In this document: piece after piece, positions 55,327 to 64,000 of the stretch | Layout: each line of letters starts with the position of its first letter | Position numbering within the stretch: the stretch's first letter is position 1 | Assembly: GCA_028289345.1 (NCBI GenBank) | Contig: JANQQL010000005.1 | Coordinates: 1 to 64,000 of the forward strand | DNA length: 64,000 nucleotides | Direction of reading: 5' to 3' | Origin: Planctomycetota bacterium | GTDB taxonomy: Bacteria > Planctomycetota > B15-G4 > SIAN01 | The notes under the pieces: generated by a model | What the model was told of the DNA's origin: nothing | The model's database searches: none | Seen by the model: the letters and a program-made list of their open reading frames with translations, nothing else | Translations under genes and position numbers: made by a program

Positions 55327-57090
55327 TCAGTTTTCGGATACGACGACCAGGTCGTCCTTAGTCGTCCTGAACGACACCCAGACCGGAACATGGTCAGAGA
55401 AATCCCGAATGTAGCGCTCGGCCACCGTTCTATTTTTCAACGGGTAGACAAAGCCGCTGCGCCGAACGACCTCCTGGGTGTCGTGAAAGCGGATGAAGAC
55501 GTGATCGATCAGGTCATCGGACTCGTGCAGTTTCGAGTTCTTGATGTAGGAGCCCCTGGCGGAACCTTCCTCGAGGAACGCCATCTGGGACGTGAAGCCC
55601 GCCGCCGCCAGAGAGTCGAAGGACTCGTGGCCTAGGAGGTGGTTGAAGTCTCCCACCAAGAGAACGTCGCGATCCCCGCTTTCCGTCACCAGCCGGTCGA
55701 CCTGCTCGACGATCCGTTCGCACTGAGTTGACCGGACGAAGGTGTTGCACCACTGGCTACCACTACTCTTGGTGCTCCTTGATTTCAGGTGGACGCCGAC
55801 TACCCAGAAGCTGAACTCGCCTGCGGTGAAGTGACCCGCCAAGGGGAGTCGGAGGCCGTCGACCTGGCAAGAGCCGTCCGGGTTCGTGATCTCGGTGCCG
55901 ATCGGAAGCTCCTGGAGGGAATCCGGGGTCAGTTTCACCTCGTCCTCGTCCCAGGCCAGCACCACGAACTGGTTGCGGTTGCTGGTGGTGCCCTCGTGGA
56001 AGACGTAGCCATACTGGCTGAGCTCGCTCTTCAAGGTTGCCCACTGGGAGCTCTGTGTGTTGATCTCCTGGAACACCACGACCTCGAGATCGTGGCGGAC
56101 GGCAATCCGGTTCGCCAGTTCCTCCAAGTCCTCCTGCTTGCGCTTCGGTCGGCCCTTCCGCTTGGAACCAAGGAGCTCGATGTTGAACGACCCGACCTGG
56201 ATCGTGCCCGGGTCGGCGGAGTTTGGATCCGCGAAGGTGAACGTCGCTCGGACCGGCCGATGGTCCGAGTTGCGAGCGTCGTCCCCGAAGTCCATCCGTT
56301 GGGCTGGAGTGTCCGACCCTCGGTTCATGATCGTCGACTTGCCGCTCCAACCCGGCGCCCGATCCTCGTTGGCGACGAACACGAAGTCCAGGACGGACTT
56401 GTAGTCGTCATCGTCGTGGGTCTTCACCAGGTGCAATGGCCGCACCCAGCGAAATTCGCCGTTCACCAGTTCGTGATAGGAAGGAGCGCCGCTCAGGGTG
56501 TCGATGTTCACGTCAAAGTTGTAGTCGCCCACCGCAATGATCGGCAGGCTCTCTCCGGCAGCCCACTCGTTGAGGAGCTTGGACTGCGTGAGGCGGTCGG
56601 CGCGATCCTTGCTGCTGCTCTTCTTCCCGCGGAGGAGGTGATTGACCACGAACAGAAACTCCTGCCCGGTCTCTCGACCGCGAAACTGCGCCACCAGTGC
56701 TCCGCGCAGGCCATTGCGACCAACCTGGATCCGCCTCAGCTCGTACTTCTTGATCAGTTTGAGGCGCTCGGCGTTGAAGAGGATGGCGAGGCGGTCGCTG
56801 CGTCCCGTCTTGCCGAGGATCAACTGGAAGTCCTGGCCTCCAGCGGCAGCCTCTGCGGCCGCGCGGAATTTCTCCGCAACGTCCTTGTTCTGAACCTCGG
56901 TCAGCCCCCAGAGATCGATGTTCTTTTTTCGGCGCATCTGGCTCGCCAGGAGATCCGGATCGGCCTCCTGGGCGTTGTTCATGTTTGACTGCATATTCCA
57001 GGTCATAACGCGTAACTGCGTCTCCTGGGCATCAACCCGGGCTGCGACGAGAGTAAACGAGAGCAACGGACTGAAAAGGCCGAATTTCAT
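55327..57090 (-). CDS. Exported double EEP (DNase I-like) nuclease/phosphatase
   Basis: 587 residues from ATG 57090; GAGGAGG 6 bases upstream decides the start, and a signal peptide follows (S-P-L-L-S-F-T-L-V-A-A, ending V-D-A-Q). Two endonuclease/exonuclease/phosphatase domains in tandem: the first has M-T-W-N-M-Q, L-T-E-V-Q, V-N-H-L-L, G-D-Y-N-F-D and S-D-H-R-P-V; the second has S-F-N-I-E, F-Q-E-I-N, V-H-L-K-S-R, G-D-F-N-H-L and S-D-H-V-P-V. Both keep the Asn, Glu, Asp/Asn and His needed for Mg2+-dependent phosphodiester cleavage, so both appear active. Substrate may be extracellular DNA or phospho-lipids; not decidable here. Confidence 0.9.
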   Translation of the reverse strand: MKFGLFSPLLSFTLVAARVDAQETQLRVMTWNMQSNMNNAQEADPDLLASQMRRKKNIDLWGLTEVQNKDVAEKFRAAAEAAAGGQDFQLILGKTGRSDRLAILFNAERLKLIKKYELRRIQVGRNGLRGALVAQFRGRETGQEFLFVVNHLLRGKKSSSKDRADRLTQSKLLNEWAAGESLPIIAVGDYNFDVNIDTLSGAPSYHELVNGEFRWVRPLHLVKTHDDDDYKSVLDFVFVANEDRAPGWSGKSTIMNRGSDTPAQRMDFGDDARNSDHRPVRATFTFADPNSADPGTIQVGSFNIELLGSKRKGRPKRKQEDLEELANRIAVRHDLEVVVFQEINTQSSQWATLKSELSQYGYVFHEGTTSNRNQFVVLAWDEDEVKLTPDSLQELPIGTEITNPDGSCQVDGLRLPLAGHFTAGEFSFWVVGVHLKSRSTKSSGSQWCNTFVRSTQCERIVEQVDRLVTESGDRDVLLVGDFNHLLGHESFDSLAAAGFTSQMAFLEEGSARGSYIKNSKLHESDDLIDHVFIRFHDTQEVVRRSGFVYPLKNRTVAERYIRDFSDHVPVWVSFRTTKDDLVVVSEN

Positions 57091-57502
57091 GACAGTCCTC
57101 CTCGGTTCGAGTGGTAGAGCCATAGTTGAAGCGGAGGCAAGGCCCGACGGTATCTGGGCCGCACCGGGTAGGCGCTTGCTACATTGGCGAAAACTCACGT
57201 TGCCAGGCGATCAATGAGTCCGTTGTTCACTACCGCTTTGAACGAACGCAGTGGACTCACTTGGTGCAACTGCACAGGTAATCGTCATTGTCAATGATGC
57301 CATTGGAGGACATTTGCATCAAGTAGGTCAACCCCGCACCGCCGTCTTTGGGGGGAGGCGTGTGTACGGGACTTCTCTCTGAACCTCCTGGGACTCGATC
57401 GCCGCCACCGACCTCTTTTCGGACGAAGTGTGGACGCCCGCTCATTTCTCAGGAAGCACAACACGAAGTCCCCGACGGCGTGTGTGACGCGGTCCCGAAG
57501 AC
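57091..57502. other. Intergenic region with one possible small ORF
   Basis: About 410 bp between two minus-strand genes. Besides the small frame at 57257-57445 nothing is recognised. The part near 57257-57310 is less GC-rich than its neighbours. Confidence 0.3.
57257..57445 (-). CDS. Doubtful small peptide ORF
   Basis: 62 residues, ATG 57445. It ends D-N-D-D-Y-L-C-S-C-T-K. Only a weak GAG precedes the start and no family or partner enzyme is seen, so it is listed with low confidence. Confidence 0.25.
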   Translation of the reverse strand: MSGRPHFVRKEVGGGDRVPGGSERSPVHTPPPKDGGAGLTYLMQMSSNGIIDNDDYLCSCTK

Positions 57503-58861
57503 TCACGAATCCTCGCGCGAAGAACCCAAATCGTCTGTTGGTCCTGCTTTCTTCGCGATCGGTCGGAACGCGAGATCCTGGAACCGACAAGCGGCTCCCA
57601 GCACGCCGATTTGAACCGCGCCCGCCGCAACACCGGTGGGCCCCTCGACGACGAGGTAGCCGTCGAGCCACACCTGAGTGTGAGCGCCGATCCGGATCAC
57701 AGCGCAATCCGCGACACGCCCCGACAGGTTGCCCTCGTTTGGGTTGACCGCGCTGTAGCGGACGCCGTCAAACAGGAAGCATCCGTTCGCGACCAGCTGG
57801 ACCGTGACCTCCGGCCCAAGGCTCAGTTGGGCGCAGGAACCGGCGTCCAGGTCCAGCGTGGCACGAAGCACTCCGTTTCCGAGAGGACCGGCAGCCACCG
57901 AGCAAACCTGCCACTGATCGCCGTCGACCGGGCGGGCTTCCACGACTTGATCAGAGAAGCTCCAGCCTTCAGGAAGATTCTTGGCATCCGCGGGCAGCAG
58001 TTGCCAGTCGGATTGACCTCGGCGGGCCAGTTCCGGAAGACGCAGCTCGAGGTCGCGCTCGAGCGAGGAAAACCTCACTTGCTCGCCGGAGCGCCTTCTC
58101 ATCAGATCCCGCGTCTCGGGCAGGATCTCCACTTCATCCAACACCTCGTGCCAGCCTCGCTCGAGTTGCTCCAGCGATTGTCCGTAGACCTTCTCGGCCG
58201 GAACGCCCTGGTAGTATCGCTTGAGCTTTTCCACACCGAATTGCTGTCGCAGGTACAACAGATAGCTGGCCGCAACGTCGTAGCCGAAGAAGTCCGGGTG
58301 CTGTGCGTGCCAGGCGTAGAAGTCCTTCAGCTCGACTAGCGCGCGCAACGCGGGAAGTCGGCCGCGACGCCGTTCGAACGCAGCCGCCGTGTGAGCGTGC
58401 AGATGATGCGTGTACACCATCAGCGCGTTGGCGAGTCCCTCGACAAAGAACAGCGAGCGGTGTTCGGGGCCGTTGCTGGCGAGCTGGTCCGCGATGACGT
58501 GAACGAGCTCGTGATAGCGGGTTTGCTCGTTGTCGTACGGAATGTGCAGCTCGGCACCCGAGGCAAATCCACCGACACCGTCCACGCCGGTGACGAAGCC
58601 CAGCTCGCCCGGGTCGTCGTACAAGAACACCTCGAAACGGCCGCGGTAGGTCATCTCCAGCTGACCGGTGATGTCTGCGAATTCGCGCTCGATGCAGGTT
58701 GCCACGTAGGGGACGCTGGCGGCCGCGCGCGAGCCGGGACGATAGCGCAGGACAAACCCAGGCCGGGTGAGCTCTCCGCGTAGCACCGTGGCGGGGCTGA
58801 CCTGGGCGGTGGCATTCGCAGAAAGTTCGATCAGCAGGGTGAGTGTCGGCAGCCAGCGCAT
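57503..58861 (-). CDS. Exported HExxH metalloprotease-like protein with lectin-like end
   Basis: 452 residues from ATG 58861, with GGGAG 6 bases upstream and a signal peptide (L-P-T-L-T-L-L-I-E-L-S-A, ending A-T-A-Q). Residues about 95-170 carry Y-H-E-L-V-H-V (H-E-x-x-H zinc motif) followed about 25 residues on by F-F-V-E-G-L-A-N-A, a gluzincin-type Glu, so a zinc metallopeptidase is likely. The C-terminal 150 residues (V-T-V-Q-L-V-A-N-G, V-W-L-D-G-Y-L-V-V, F-Q-D-L-A-F-R-P-I) look like a concanavalin-type jelly roll. It is upstream of the EEP gene on the same strand but 410 bp away, so not clearly an operon. Confidence 0.8.
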   Translation of the reverse strand: MRWLPTLTLLIELSANATAQVSPATVLRGELTRPGFVLRYRPGSRAAASVPYVATCIEREFADITGQLEMTYRGRFEVFLYDDPGELGFVTGVDGVGGFASGAELHIPYDNEQTRYHELVHVIADQLASNGPEHRSLFFVEGLANALMVYTHHLHAHTAAAFERRRGRLPALRALVELKDFYAWHAQHPDFFGYDVAASYLLYLRQQFGVEKLKRYYQGVPAEKVYGQSLEQLERGWHEVLDEVEILPETRDLMRRRSGEQVRFSSLERDLELRLPELARRGQSDWQLLPADAKNLPEGWSFSDQVVEARPVDGDQWQVCSVAAGPLGNGVLRATLDLDAGSCAQLSLGPEVTVQLVANGCFLFDGVRYSAVNPNEGNLSGRVADCAVIRIGAHTQVWLDGYLVVEGPTGVAAGAVQIGVLGAACRFQDLAFRPIAKKAGPTDDLGSSREDS

Positions 58862-59409
58862 CGCGTCTCCCTCGTTCTGGAGCTTGGTTCCTGACTGAGA
58901 CGCTGTCTGTGACGTCGAATCTATGCCTGGAATCCACGGCGGCGCCAAATCCAGAAACTGCCGGTGGCTAGGCTTGCCGTGGCGACGGTACCAGCGTCCA
59001 GGGTCGATGCCGGTGAATCCAGGGACAAGAGGCGAACAGCCGCCTGGCTCTGGAGCAGCTCTTGATCATCGATCGCAACGGCACGTTCTGCCCGATGCTC
59101 GAGACCATGCCCGCTGGCGGAACACCAATCATCACCGACGACCAGGTCCCCAACATGCACCCCAAGGCGGGTGGCGAGGCAAGTGACCCGTGTCGGCCCC
59201 CCTGGTCGGGCAATCGCCGACATCGTGATTCGCGATGACGAGGAACGGCCGAACGCTCGGACTTTCCGAGTTAAATTTTGAGCTTCGGGCACTCTTTCTA
59301 CGTGCAGACGAATGCCAGAAAAAAGGCTGGCTTTGCTGAGTCCTCGAATGACACGGGCGGAATCTCCGGTGTGGAGATCCCCCCAACCTGTCCCTTCCCG
59401 GAACCTCCC
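58862..59409. other. Divergent intergenic region, nothing certain
   Basis: About 550 bp between the metalloprotease (-) and the PD40 gene (+). A plus-strand stretch near 59050-59200 reads E-Q-L-L-I-I-D-R-N-G-T-F-C-P without a start codon, and could be a remnant; a minus-strand frame at 58921-59292 is equally open. Neither is convincing. Confidence 0.3.
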
Positions 59410-60429
59410 ATGCCTTTCTCCCGAGCCCTCCCTCTTCTGATCCTCTTCTCCGTGGACGAACCCACCACCCGACCGACATCAGATCCGGTCGTGCAGCCGC
59501 AGGTTGAGCGTCCCGGCTACGCCAGCGCGGAACAACAACTCTCTGGAGAGATTCTCTTCTACAGCGAAGCGAGCGGAGCCAAGCAGCTCTACCTCCTAGA
59601 ACTCGATAGCAACCTGATGCAACCGATCGGGAAGTCCGGCAGCCGGCCCGACCATTACCCGCGTTGGTCACCCGACGGAAAGAAGGTCGTGTTCCAATCG
59701 TACCGAAGAGGTGGGTGGCACCCGTGGATCATGGACGCGGACGGATCCCACGCGCGACGCATCACCAGCGCCCCCAGCGGCAGTCCTCGCCACTACGAGT
59801 TCGACCCCTCCTTTGCTTCGGACAACAAGACGATTGTGTTCGTTTCGAACTCGGACCTGTATCAAGTCTCCGTGGACGAGCCGACACCAGTTCGAATCGG
59901 AGCCTCCACTCCTTCCCTTCTCGAGGCTTCGCCAACCTACGCCCCCGACATGCAACGCATTGCCTTTGATGGATACCATCGAGGCACAAACAGCCTCCAC
60001 GTTTACACCGTGTCGCCGGACGGAGGAGATCGTCAGCAGCTCACCTCAGGGCAAGCCCATCACCTCTCCCCGACTTGGTCACCCAATGGCGAGAAACTCC
60101 TTTTCTACTCTGACCGCGAAGGAAGCTTCGAGCTTTACGAAATGAACGCGGATGGCAGTGGCATCCGGCGCCTCCTCCAGCCCGACGCGTGGAAAGAGGC
60201 CGGATTCACTGAGGCCCGGCTCGTGGACCCTTGGGACAACGACAACGGTGCCGTCCACCAGTATCGAGCTTCGTACTCCCCGGACGGAAACTGGATCGCC
60301 TTCAGTCGCGACGTCGATGGAGACCGCGAGCTTTTTGTGACAAACATCGAAGGAACGAACATCGTTCGCCTGACATTCCAAAAAGGCCATGACGGATTTC
60401 CAGAATGGCGGCCCACTCCATTCGAATAA
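59410..60429 (+). CDS. PD40/TolB-like beta-propeller protein
   Basis: 339 residues from ATG 59410; the frame is open back to 59278, but the hydrophobic start (F-S-R-A-L-P-L-L-I-L-F-S) is at this ATG. The body contains five or six PD40 blades with the W-S-P-D-G-K-K-V-V-F-Q-S, Y-A-P-D-M-Q-R-I-A-F, W-S-P-N-G-E-K-L-L-F-Y and Y-S-P-D-G-N-W-I-A-F patterns and N-A-D-G-S-G turns, as in TolB. The signal is short and the location (periplasm) is inferred. No peptidase domain follows, so it is a stand-alone propeller, probably a binding protein. The ribosome binding site is weak. Confidence 0.8.
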   Translation: MPFSRALPLLILFSVDEPTTRPTSDPVVQPQVERPGYASAEQQLSGEILFYSEASGAKQLYLLELDSNLMQPIGKSGSRPDHYPRWSPDGKKVVFQSYRRGGWHPWIMDADGSHARRITSAPSGSPRHYEFDPSFASDNKTIVFVSNSDLYQVSVDEPTPVRIGASTPSLLEASPTYAPDMQRIAFDGYHRGTNSLHVYTVSPDGGDRQQLTSGQAHHLSPTWSPNGEKLLFYSDREGSFELYEMNADGSGIRRLLQPDAWKEAGFTEARLVDPWDNDNGAVHQYRASYSPDGNWIAFSRDVDGDRELFVTNIEGTNIVRLTFQKGHDGFPEWRPTPFE

Positions 60430-60630
60430 GGCGTCGTCGTGTTCGCGAGCGATCGACAAGCACCCTCCCGAAACCATTTCCGCCTGCTCGCCACGAACGA
60501 GAGCACTGGCATCGCGAAGCTGACGGTCGCGAACTTTCTCCATGTTCACGCTCGCTTTGGAAGCAAAGCGGACGGAGCTACGAACATCGAGCAAAGGCTG
60601 AGTGAGGAGCAGGGTCCGAGCCCCCGGAAA

Positions 60631-60647
60631 CACCTCGCAGAGAGGTG
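60631..60647 (-). terminator. Weak terminator-like hairpin
   Basis: CACCTC, loop GCAGA, GAGGTG (6-bp stem) lies 16 bases past the stop of the minus-strand FG-GAP gene and is followed on that strand by TTTCC. The stem is short. Confidence 0.3.
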
Positions 60648-60663
60648 AGCGCGTCTTGACGAA

Positions 60664-62082
60664 TCAAGGAACGGTCAGCCGCTTCACCCCGCTCACGATC
60701 AGCTTGTCCGTCGCATCTTTCGCGAAGGCGACGTGATCGATCGTGGATCCCGACAGACCGAACGGCACTAGGAAATCGAACTGTTTCGTTCCGGTACTGT
60801 CGAACTGAAAGATGCCCAGGCTGACAAACATCGGCACCTCGTTGATCGCGGTGATCGCATAGAGAAGGCGATTTCCTGGCACTCCTTCGCGAATGATCTC
60901 CGTCACCGGCTCGTTCTCCGCGGCGATATCTGGAATGATGTCGAGGTAGAGATCGTTGCCCCGGTGAACGTTCACATGCCCGAGCTCGGCCCCACAAAGA
61001 GGCATCGGGGAGGCCACTGCGTATTCCGAGAGACCGTCGGCATCGAGATCCCCCAGTCCGGCGAGCCCCGACCCGTGGACCGATCCCGACAGCGGATTGG
61101 CATGGCGAAAGAGAGCAGCGCCGCTGCTCCCGGAAAACAGCGTGACCCGGTCATCTTCGGCAACCAGCAGGTCCTGAGTACCATCGCCGTTGACGTCTCC
61201 GGCGCCGTCGACGGAGAAACCGAAGCTGTCGTCGCTGCTCCCAGAGAGGGAAAGAACGACTGCTCCGGTCGCACCCGAGTGCACGGTCACCGTCCCTTGA
61301 AGCGGGTTTCCGATCGCGAAGTCGGTGACTCCGTCGGAGTCCAGGTCTCCGACGTCACGAAGAGTCCGGTTCCCCGAGGGACTGCTTTGGGAACGGATCA
61401 GGTCTCCGTCGATTCCCGAGTAAAGGGAAACGGTCTGTTCCGATCCCGTTCTTCCCACGAGGTAATCCGCGTGCCCATCGTTGTTCACATCTCCCAGATC
61501 GCTCACGACCGTTCCGGTGGACGCAGAGTGAGCGCGGATCAAACTGCCATCGATGCCGGAGAACACACGGGCGAAATCAGTGATGAATGGGTTTCCCGTC
61601 GAAGTCGCGACGAGGACATCGCCGTGGCCGTCTCCATCGACGTCACCGGCCTTGCTGACATGCGCGCCGAGCCGATCTCCGCTCCAGGAATGAAGCAGCG
61701 ACCCGTCCAGTCCGGAGTAAAGCGAAGCGATTCCTCCAACCGGATCGCCGACGAGGAGGTCCGCATGCCCGTCGCCGTTCGTATCTCCCGCTCCATCCAC
61801 CACAACGCCGAAGTCGAACCCGCCGCTCCAAGTGTGCAGCACGCTCCCGTCTCCCCCCGAATAGACCACGACTTCTGCGGGGCTCCCCCCGAAGACACAC
61901 GCTCTCGATCCAGCGATCAGGTCGGAGATTCCGTCACCGTCGACATCTCCCGCATTCGCCACCTCGACTCCAAACTGGGGAACCGCTCTCACGAACTCGT
62001 GCAAGGTCTCTTGCCCCACCAGTGACGGAAGGCCCACAGTCAACACTCCGGGCAAATAGAAAGCGATCGCAATACGACCCAT
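60664..62082 (-). CDS. Exported FG-GAP/VCBS propeller protein with shared C-terminal domain
   Basis: 472 residues; GGAGAGA 7 bases before ATG 62082 and a signal peptide (I-A-I-A-F-Y-L-P-G-V-L-T). Residues about 30-380 contain seven FG-GAP blades, each with a Ca2+-type loop: D-V-D-G-D-G, D-T-N-G-D-G, D-V-D-G-D-G, D-V-N-N-D-G, D-L-D-S-D-G, D-V-N-G-D-G, D-L-D-A-D-G. The last 90 residues (L-L-Y-A-I-T-A, F-D-S-T-G-T-K, T-V-P end) resemble the C-terminal module of three other proteins here. A surface protein, possibly binding polysaccharide. It is divergent from the ECF sigma gene at 62211. Confidence 0.85.
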   Translation of the reverse strand: MGRIAIAFYLPGVLTVGLPSLVGQETLHEFVRAVPQFGVEVANAGDVDGDGISDLIAGSRACVFGGSPAEVVVYSGGDGSVLHTWSGGFDFGVVVDGAGDTNGDGHADLLVGDPVGGIASLYSGLDGSLLHSWSGDRLGAHVSKAGDVDGDGHGDVLVATSTGNPFITDFARVFSGIDGSLIRAHSASTGTVVSDLGDVNNDGHADYLVGRTGSEQTVSLYSGIDGDLIRSQSSPSGNRTLRDVGDLDSDGVTDFAIGNPLQGTVTVHSGATGAVVLSLSGSSDDSFGFSVDGAGDVNGDGTQDLLVAEDDRVTLFSGSSGAALFRHANPLSGSVHGSGLAGLGDLDADGLSEYAVASPMPLCGAELGHVNVHRGNDLYLDIIPDIAAENEPVTEIIREGVPGNRLLYAITAINEVPMFVSLGIFQFDSTGTKQFDFLVPFGLSGSTIDHVAFAKDATDKLIVSGVKRLTVP

Positions 62083-62210
62083 CAGACTCTCTCCGTGGCT
62101 GTCCTTCCCTTGCAGCGGAATCGGTGCCCGAGCGGCTGCCGACTCCTTTCTCTGGTAAATTCCACCTATGGGCTCCCTTCCTCAAAATGGACAGCTGATT
62201 CGAGATTTTC

Positions 62211-62801
62211 TTGCGTGAGCCAACCACTCATCCATCCCTGCTTCAGCGGGTGCGAGATCCTGCAGACGTCACGGCATGGAGAGAATTCGAAGAACGTTAC
62301 CGCGGCCTGATTCTTCGCTTTTGCTGGAGGAGAGGTCTGCAGGCCACCGACGCCGAAGACATCTGCCAGGTCACGTTGCTGAGCCTGGCTCAGGCGCTCC
62401 CTCGTTTCGAGTACTCCCCCGCTCGAGGTCGATTTCGCCACTACCTCGGTCGAATCGTGCAGAACGCCATCAATCAGGATTTCTCGAGTCCATCCTCGCG
62501 GCTGAAACCACTAGAGACGGATGTGCTCGAGTCTCTGGAGCACTCAGACTCGACGCTGGACGCCGACTGGGAGCAAGAGTGGGTGGATCACCACTACCGG
62601 ATCGCTCTCGCCCGTGTTCGCCAGCGAAGAGACACAAGAAGCGTCCAGGTATTTCAATCCTTGCTGGACGGGAACTCGGTCGCCGATGCCGCGCAAGAGT
62701 TCGGGCTGTCCCTCCAAGCGGTCCACAAGATCAAACAGCGAATTCGCAAGGATTTGAAAGATCAAGTGCGAGCGCAGATCGCGGATGAAGATGGAAGGTG
62801 A
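62211..62801 (+). CDS. ECF-type sigma factor, coupled to kinase gene
   Basis: 196 residues from TTG 62211; no ATG is usable, because the in-frame one upstream runs into a stop. Region 2 is present (F-E-E-R-Y-R-G-L-I-L-R-F, D-A-E-D-I-C-Q-V-T-L-L, Y-L-G-R-I-V-Q-N) and region 4 (V-Q-V-F-Q-S-L-L-D-G-N-S, S-L-Q-A-V-H-K-I-K-Q-R-I). The gene overlaps the kinase gene that starts at 62785 by 17 bases, so the two are co-translated. This sigma-kinase pairing suggests that the kinase modulates the sigma factor or its regulon; mechanism unknown. Confidence 0.85.
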   Translation: MREPTTHPSLLQRVRDPADVTAWREFEERYRGLILRFCWRRGLQATDAEDICQVTLLSLAQALPRFEYSPARGRFRHYLGRIVQNAINQDFSSPSSRLKPLETDVLESLEHSDSTLDADWEQEWVDHHYRIALARVRQRRDTRSVQVFQSLLDGNSVADAAQEFGLSLQAVHKIKQRIRKDLKDQVRAQIADEDGR

Positions 62802-64000
62802 AGCACCCGACCTCGATGGTTCTCTTGCTGAGGAGGATCTCCCGATGTTCGGATTTCACCTCGAGGATGCCGAGTGGATCTCCCGGGTTCGGAGAGCGGA
62901 TCACCCGGCAAGCCTCGGTCGGCTCGGAAGTCATGAGCTGGTGGCGGAGTACCGTCGCGGCGGGCAAGGAGTCGTGTATCAGGCGACCCAGAGCCAAACG
63001 GGTCGAAGAGTCGCCCTGAAGCTCTTGCTCGGAGGATCCTACGCCTCGCTCGAATCGCAACAGCGTTTCCGACGAGAGATCGAGGTTGCGGCAGGGCTTC
63101 GCCACCCGTCGATCGTCACTGTTTACAGCGCGGAGATGGTGGACCGCCAACCGGTTCTCTCCATGGAGTGGATCGACGGGATGTCCACGGTCGAATGGAG
63201 TCAGGGAAAGTCCGGCATCACCCCGAGCGTCCAGGACATCCTCGAGACCTTCCACCAGATCTGTGATGGAGTCCAGCACGCTCACCAGCGAGGCATCATC
63301 CACCGGGACCTCAAGCCTTCGAACGTCTTGATCGACGCCGAGGGCAGCCCCCACATTCTCGACTTCGGCCTGGCCAAGGTGATCGAGGGAGATCCGACAA
63401 CGAGCGGACAGACGACCGCATCTCACGGGTTTCTTGGAACTCCCGCCTATGCCGCTCCCGAACAGCTTCGTGATCTTTCCCGTGCCGACGAACGGTCCGA
63501 CGTCTACTCACTCAGCGTGATGCTGTATCAGATGCTCACGGGACGACTTCCTTATCCGGTGCAGGACGGAATCCCGGATCTCCTCGATCGAATCGAGAAG
63601 CGAGAGCCCCCACGGTGCTCGAGCCTCCGATCCGGAATCGGTCCCGAGCTGGACGCGATTCTTGCCCAGGGCTTGTCGAGTGATCCCCAAGCTCGCTACC
63701 AATCTACCAGCACGTTCGCCCAAGACTTGCAACGCTATCTGAGCGGCGAACCGGTTCATGCATGTCCCCCCAGTCCCCTCGGCACTCTGCAAAAGTGGAT
63801 GCGCCGAAATCCCGCCATCGCCGTTCTCGCGGCCCTGTTGGTTCTGGTCTTGATCGCGTTCTCGGTCGTTTCGACGATTCAGTCCTGGAACATCCGAAGC
63901 GAGCGTGATCTCGCGGTCGAGGCCCGTGAACGAGAAGCTGCGGCACTCAAAGACCTGCGGATCGCCCACAACGCCGCACTTGCAGAGTCGGATCGCTACT
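62785..64000 (+). CDS. Ser/Thr protein kinase (C-terminus beyond window)
   Basis: 405 codons up to the window edge, with no stop reached. ATG 62785 overlaps the sigma stop; ATG 62791 is also possible. Kinase domain at about 50-330: glycine loop R-G-G-Q-G-V-V-Y, Lys79 (V-A-L-K-L), H173-R-D-L-K-P-S-N with catalytic Asp175, D-F-G-L-A-K, and the activation segment G-T-P-A-Y-A-A-P-E. A membrane helix follows at about 345-364 (A-V-L-A-A-L-L-V-L-V-L-I-A-F), then an Ala/Glu/Arg-rich coiled-coil beginning of the type that usually precedes TPR repeats. All residues needed for catalysis are present. Confidence 0.9.
   Translation, partial: MKMEGEAPDLDGSLAEEDLPMFGFHLEDAEWISRVRRADHPASLGRLGSHELVAEYRRGGQGVVYQATQSQTGRRVALKLLLGGSYASLESQQRFRREIEVAAGLRHPSIVTVYSAEMVDRQPVLSMEWIDGMSTVEWSQGKSGITPSVQDILETFHQICDGVQHAHQRGIIHRDLKPSNVLIDAEGSPHILDFGLAKVIEGDPTTSGQTTASHGFLGTPAYAAPEQLRDLSRADERSDVYSLSVMLYQMLTGRLPYPVQDGIPDLLDRIEKREPPRCSSLRSGIGPELDAILAQGLSSDPQARYQSTSTFAQDLQRYLSGEPVHACPPSPLGTLQKWMRRNPAIAVLAALLVLVLIAFSVVSTIQSWNIRSERDLAVEAREREAAALKDLRIAHNAALAESDRY

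Noticed and set aside
1-64000. tRNA, rRNA, IS elements, integrase genes, attachment sites or CRISPR arrays
   Set aside because: Read by eye on both strands, no transposase or integrase motifs, no terminal inverted repeats and no cloverleaf or rRNA landmarks were found; a short or divergent RNA gene could be missed without a covariance search.

Overview
The window is GC-rich, tightly packed DNA (about 33 well-supported protein genes, no RNA genes seen) of the kind found in Planctomycetota. The evidence is the gene content rather than a marker gene: four ECF-type sigma factors, two Ser/Thr kinases with C-terminal extensions, two sulfatases, DUF1573 proteins, CHAT (caspase-like) proteases with TPRs, FG-GAP and WD40/PD40 propellers, carboxypeptidase-regulatory-like beta-sandwich repeats, a DUF2235 hydrolase and many very large exported proteins. 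A narrower taxon cannot be fixed from the sequence alone.

Layout. 1-63 (-): first 21 codons of a paralogue of the lectin-like gene at 13810-15240, preceded by a leader that is also shared. 524-6449: ankyrin/membrane protein with a Rossmann-like C-terminal domain, then two convergent exported CHAT paralogues, one of which has lost the expected catalytic His. 7020-10818 (-): a tightly coupled four-gene operon (Cys-rich exported protein, unknown exported protein, two DUF1573-like proteins), divergent from a large beta-sandwich repeat protein (10951-13491). 13810-18284 (-): lectin-like exported protein, then an ECF sigma factor fused through a membrane helix to a periplasmic beta-sandwich region. 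18861-28034 (+): sulfatase-SGNH hydrolase fusion, TIR-TM-coiled coil-WD40 protein, FG-GAP propeller protein, DUF2235 hydrolase. 28266-31628 (-): RTX-sulfatase fusion. 32093-33549 (+): ECF sigma plus anti-sigma-like pair. 33664-41307 (-): tandem giant exported TPR-CHAT proteases. 41640-44460: DUF4384-like membrane protein, small lipoprotein, beta-gamma-crystallin protein with a candidate RNA switch at its ribosome binding site. 44783-47563: Ser/Thr kinase with an FGE/SUMF-like sensor end, overlapping tail to tail with an ECF sigma factor. 48066-58861: Gly-rich lipoprotein, unknown exported protein, an unknown and apparently 5'-frameshifted gene, a double EEP nuclease/phosphatase, and an HExxH metalloprotease-like protein. 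59410-64000: PD40 propeller, FG-GAP propeller, and an ECF sigma-Ser/Thr kinase operon that runs off the window.

How it fits together. Most products are exported or membrane-bound. Regulation appears to run through ECF sigma factors paired with different partners: a covalently fused sensor, an anti-sigma protein, and kinases. Four otherwise unrelated exported proteins end in a similar domain of roughly 90 residues, which may be a sorting or anchoring module. The strongest candidates for a little-described system are (i) the exported CHAT proteases: an active/dead pair beside an ankyrin membrane protein, and the tandem TPR-CHAT pair flanked by a sigma/anti-sigma pair and a DUF4384-like protein; and (ii) the membrane TIR-WD40 protein. 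Functions are inferred from motifs read by eye; no database search was possible.
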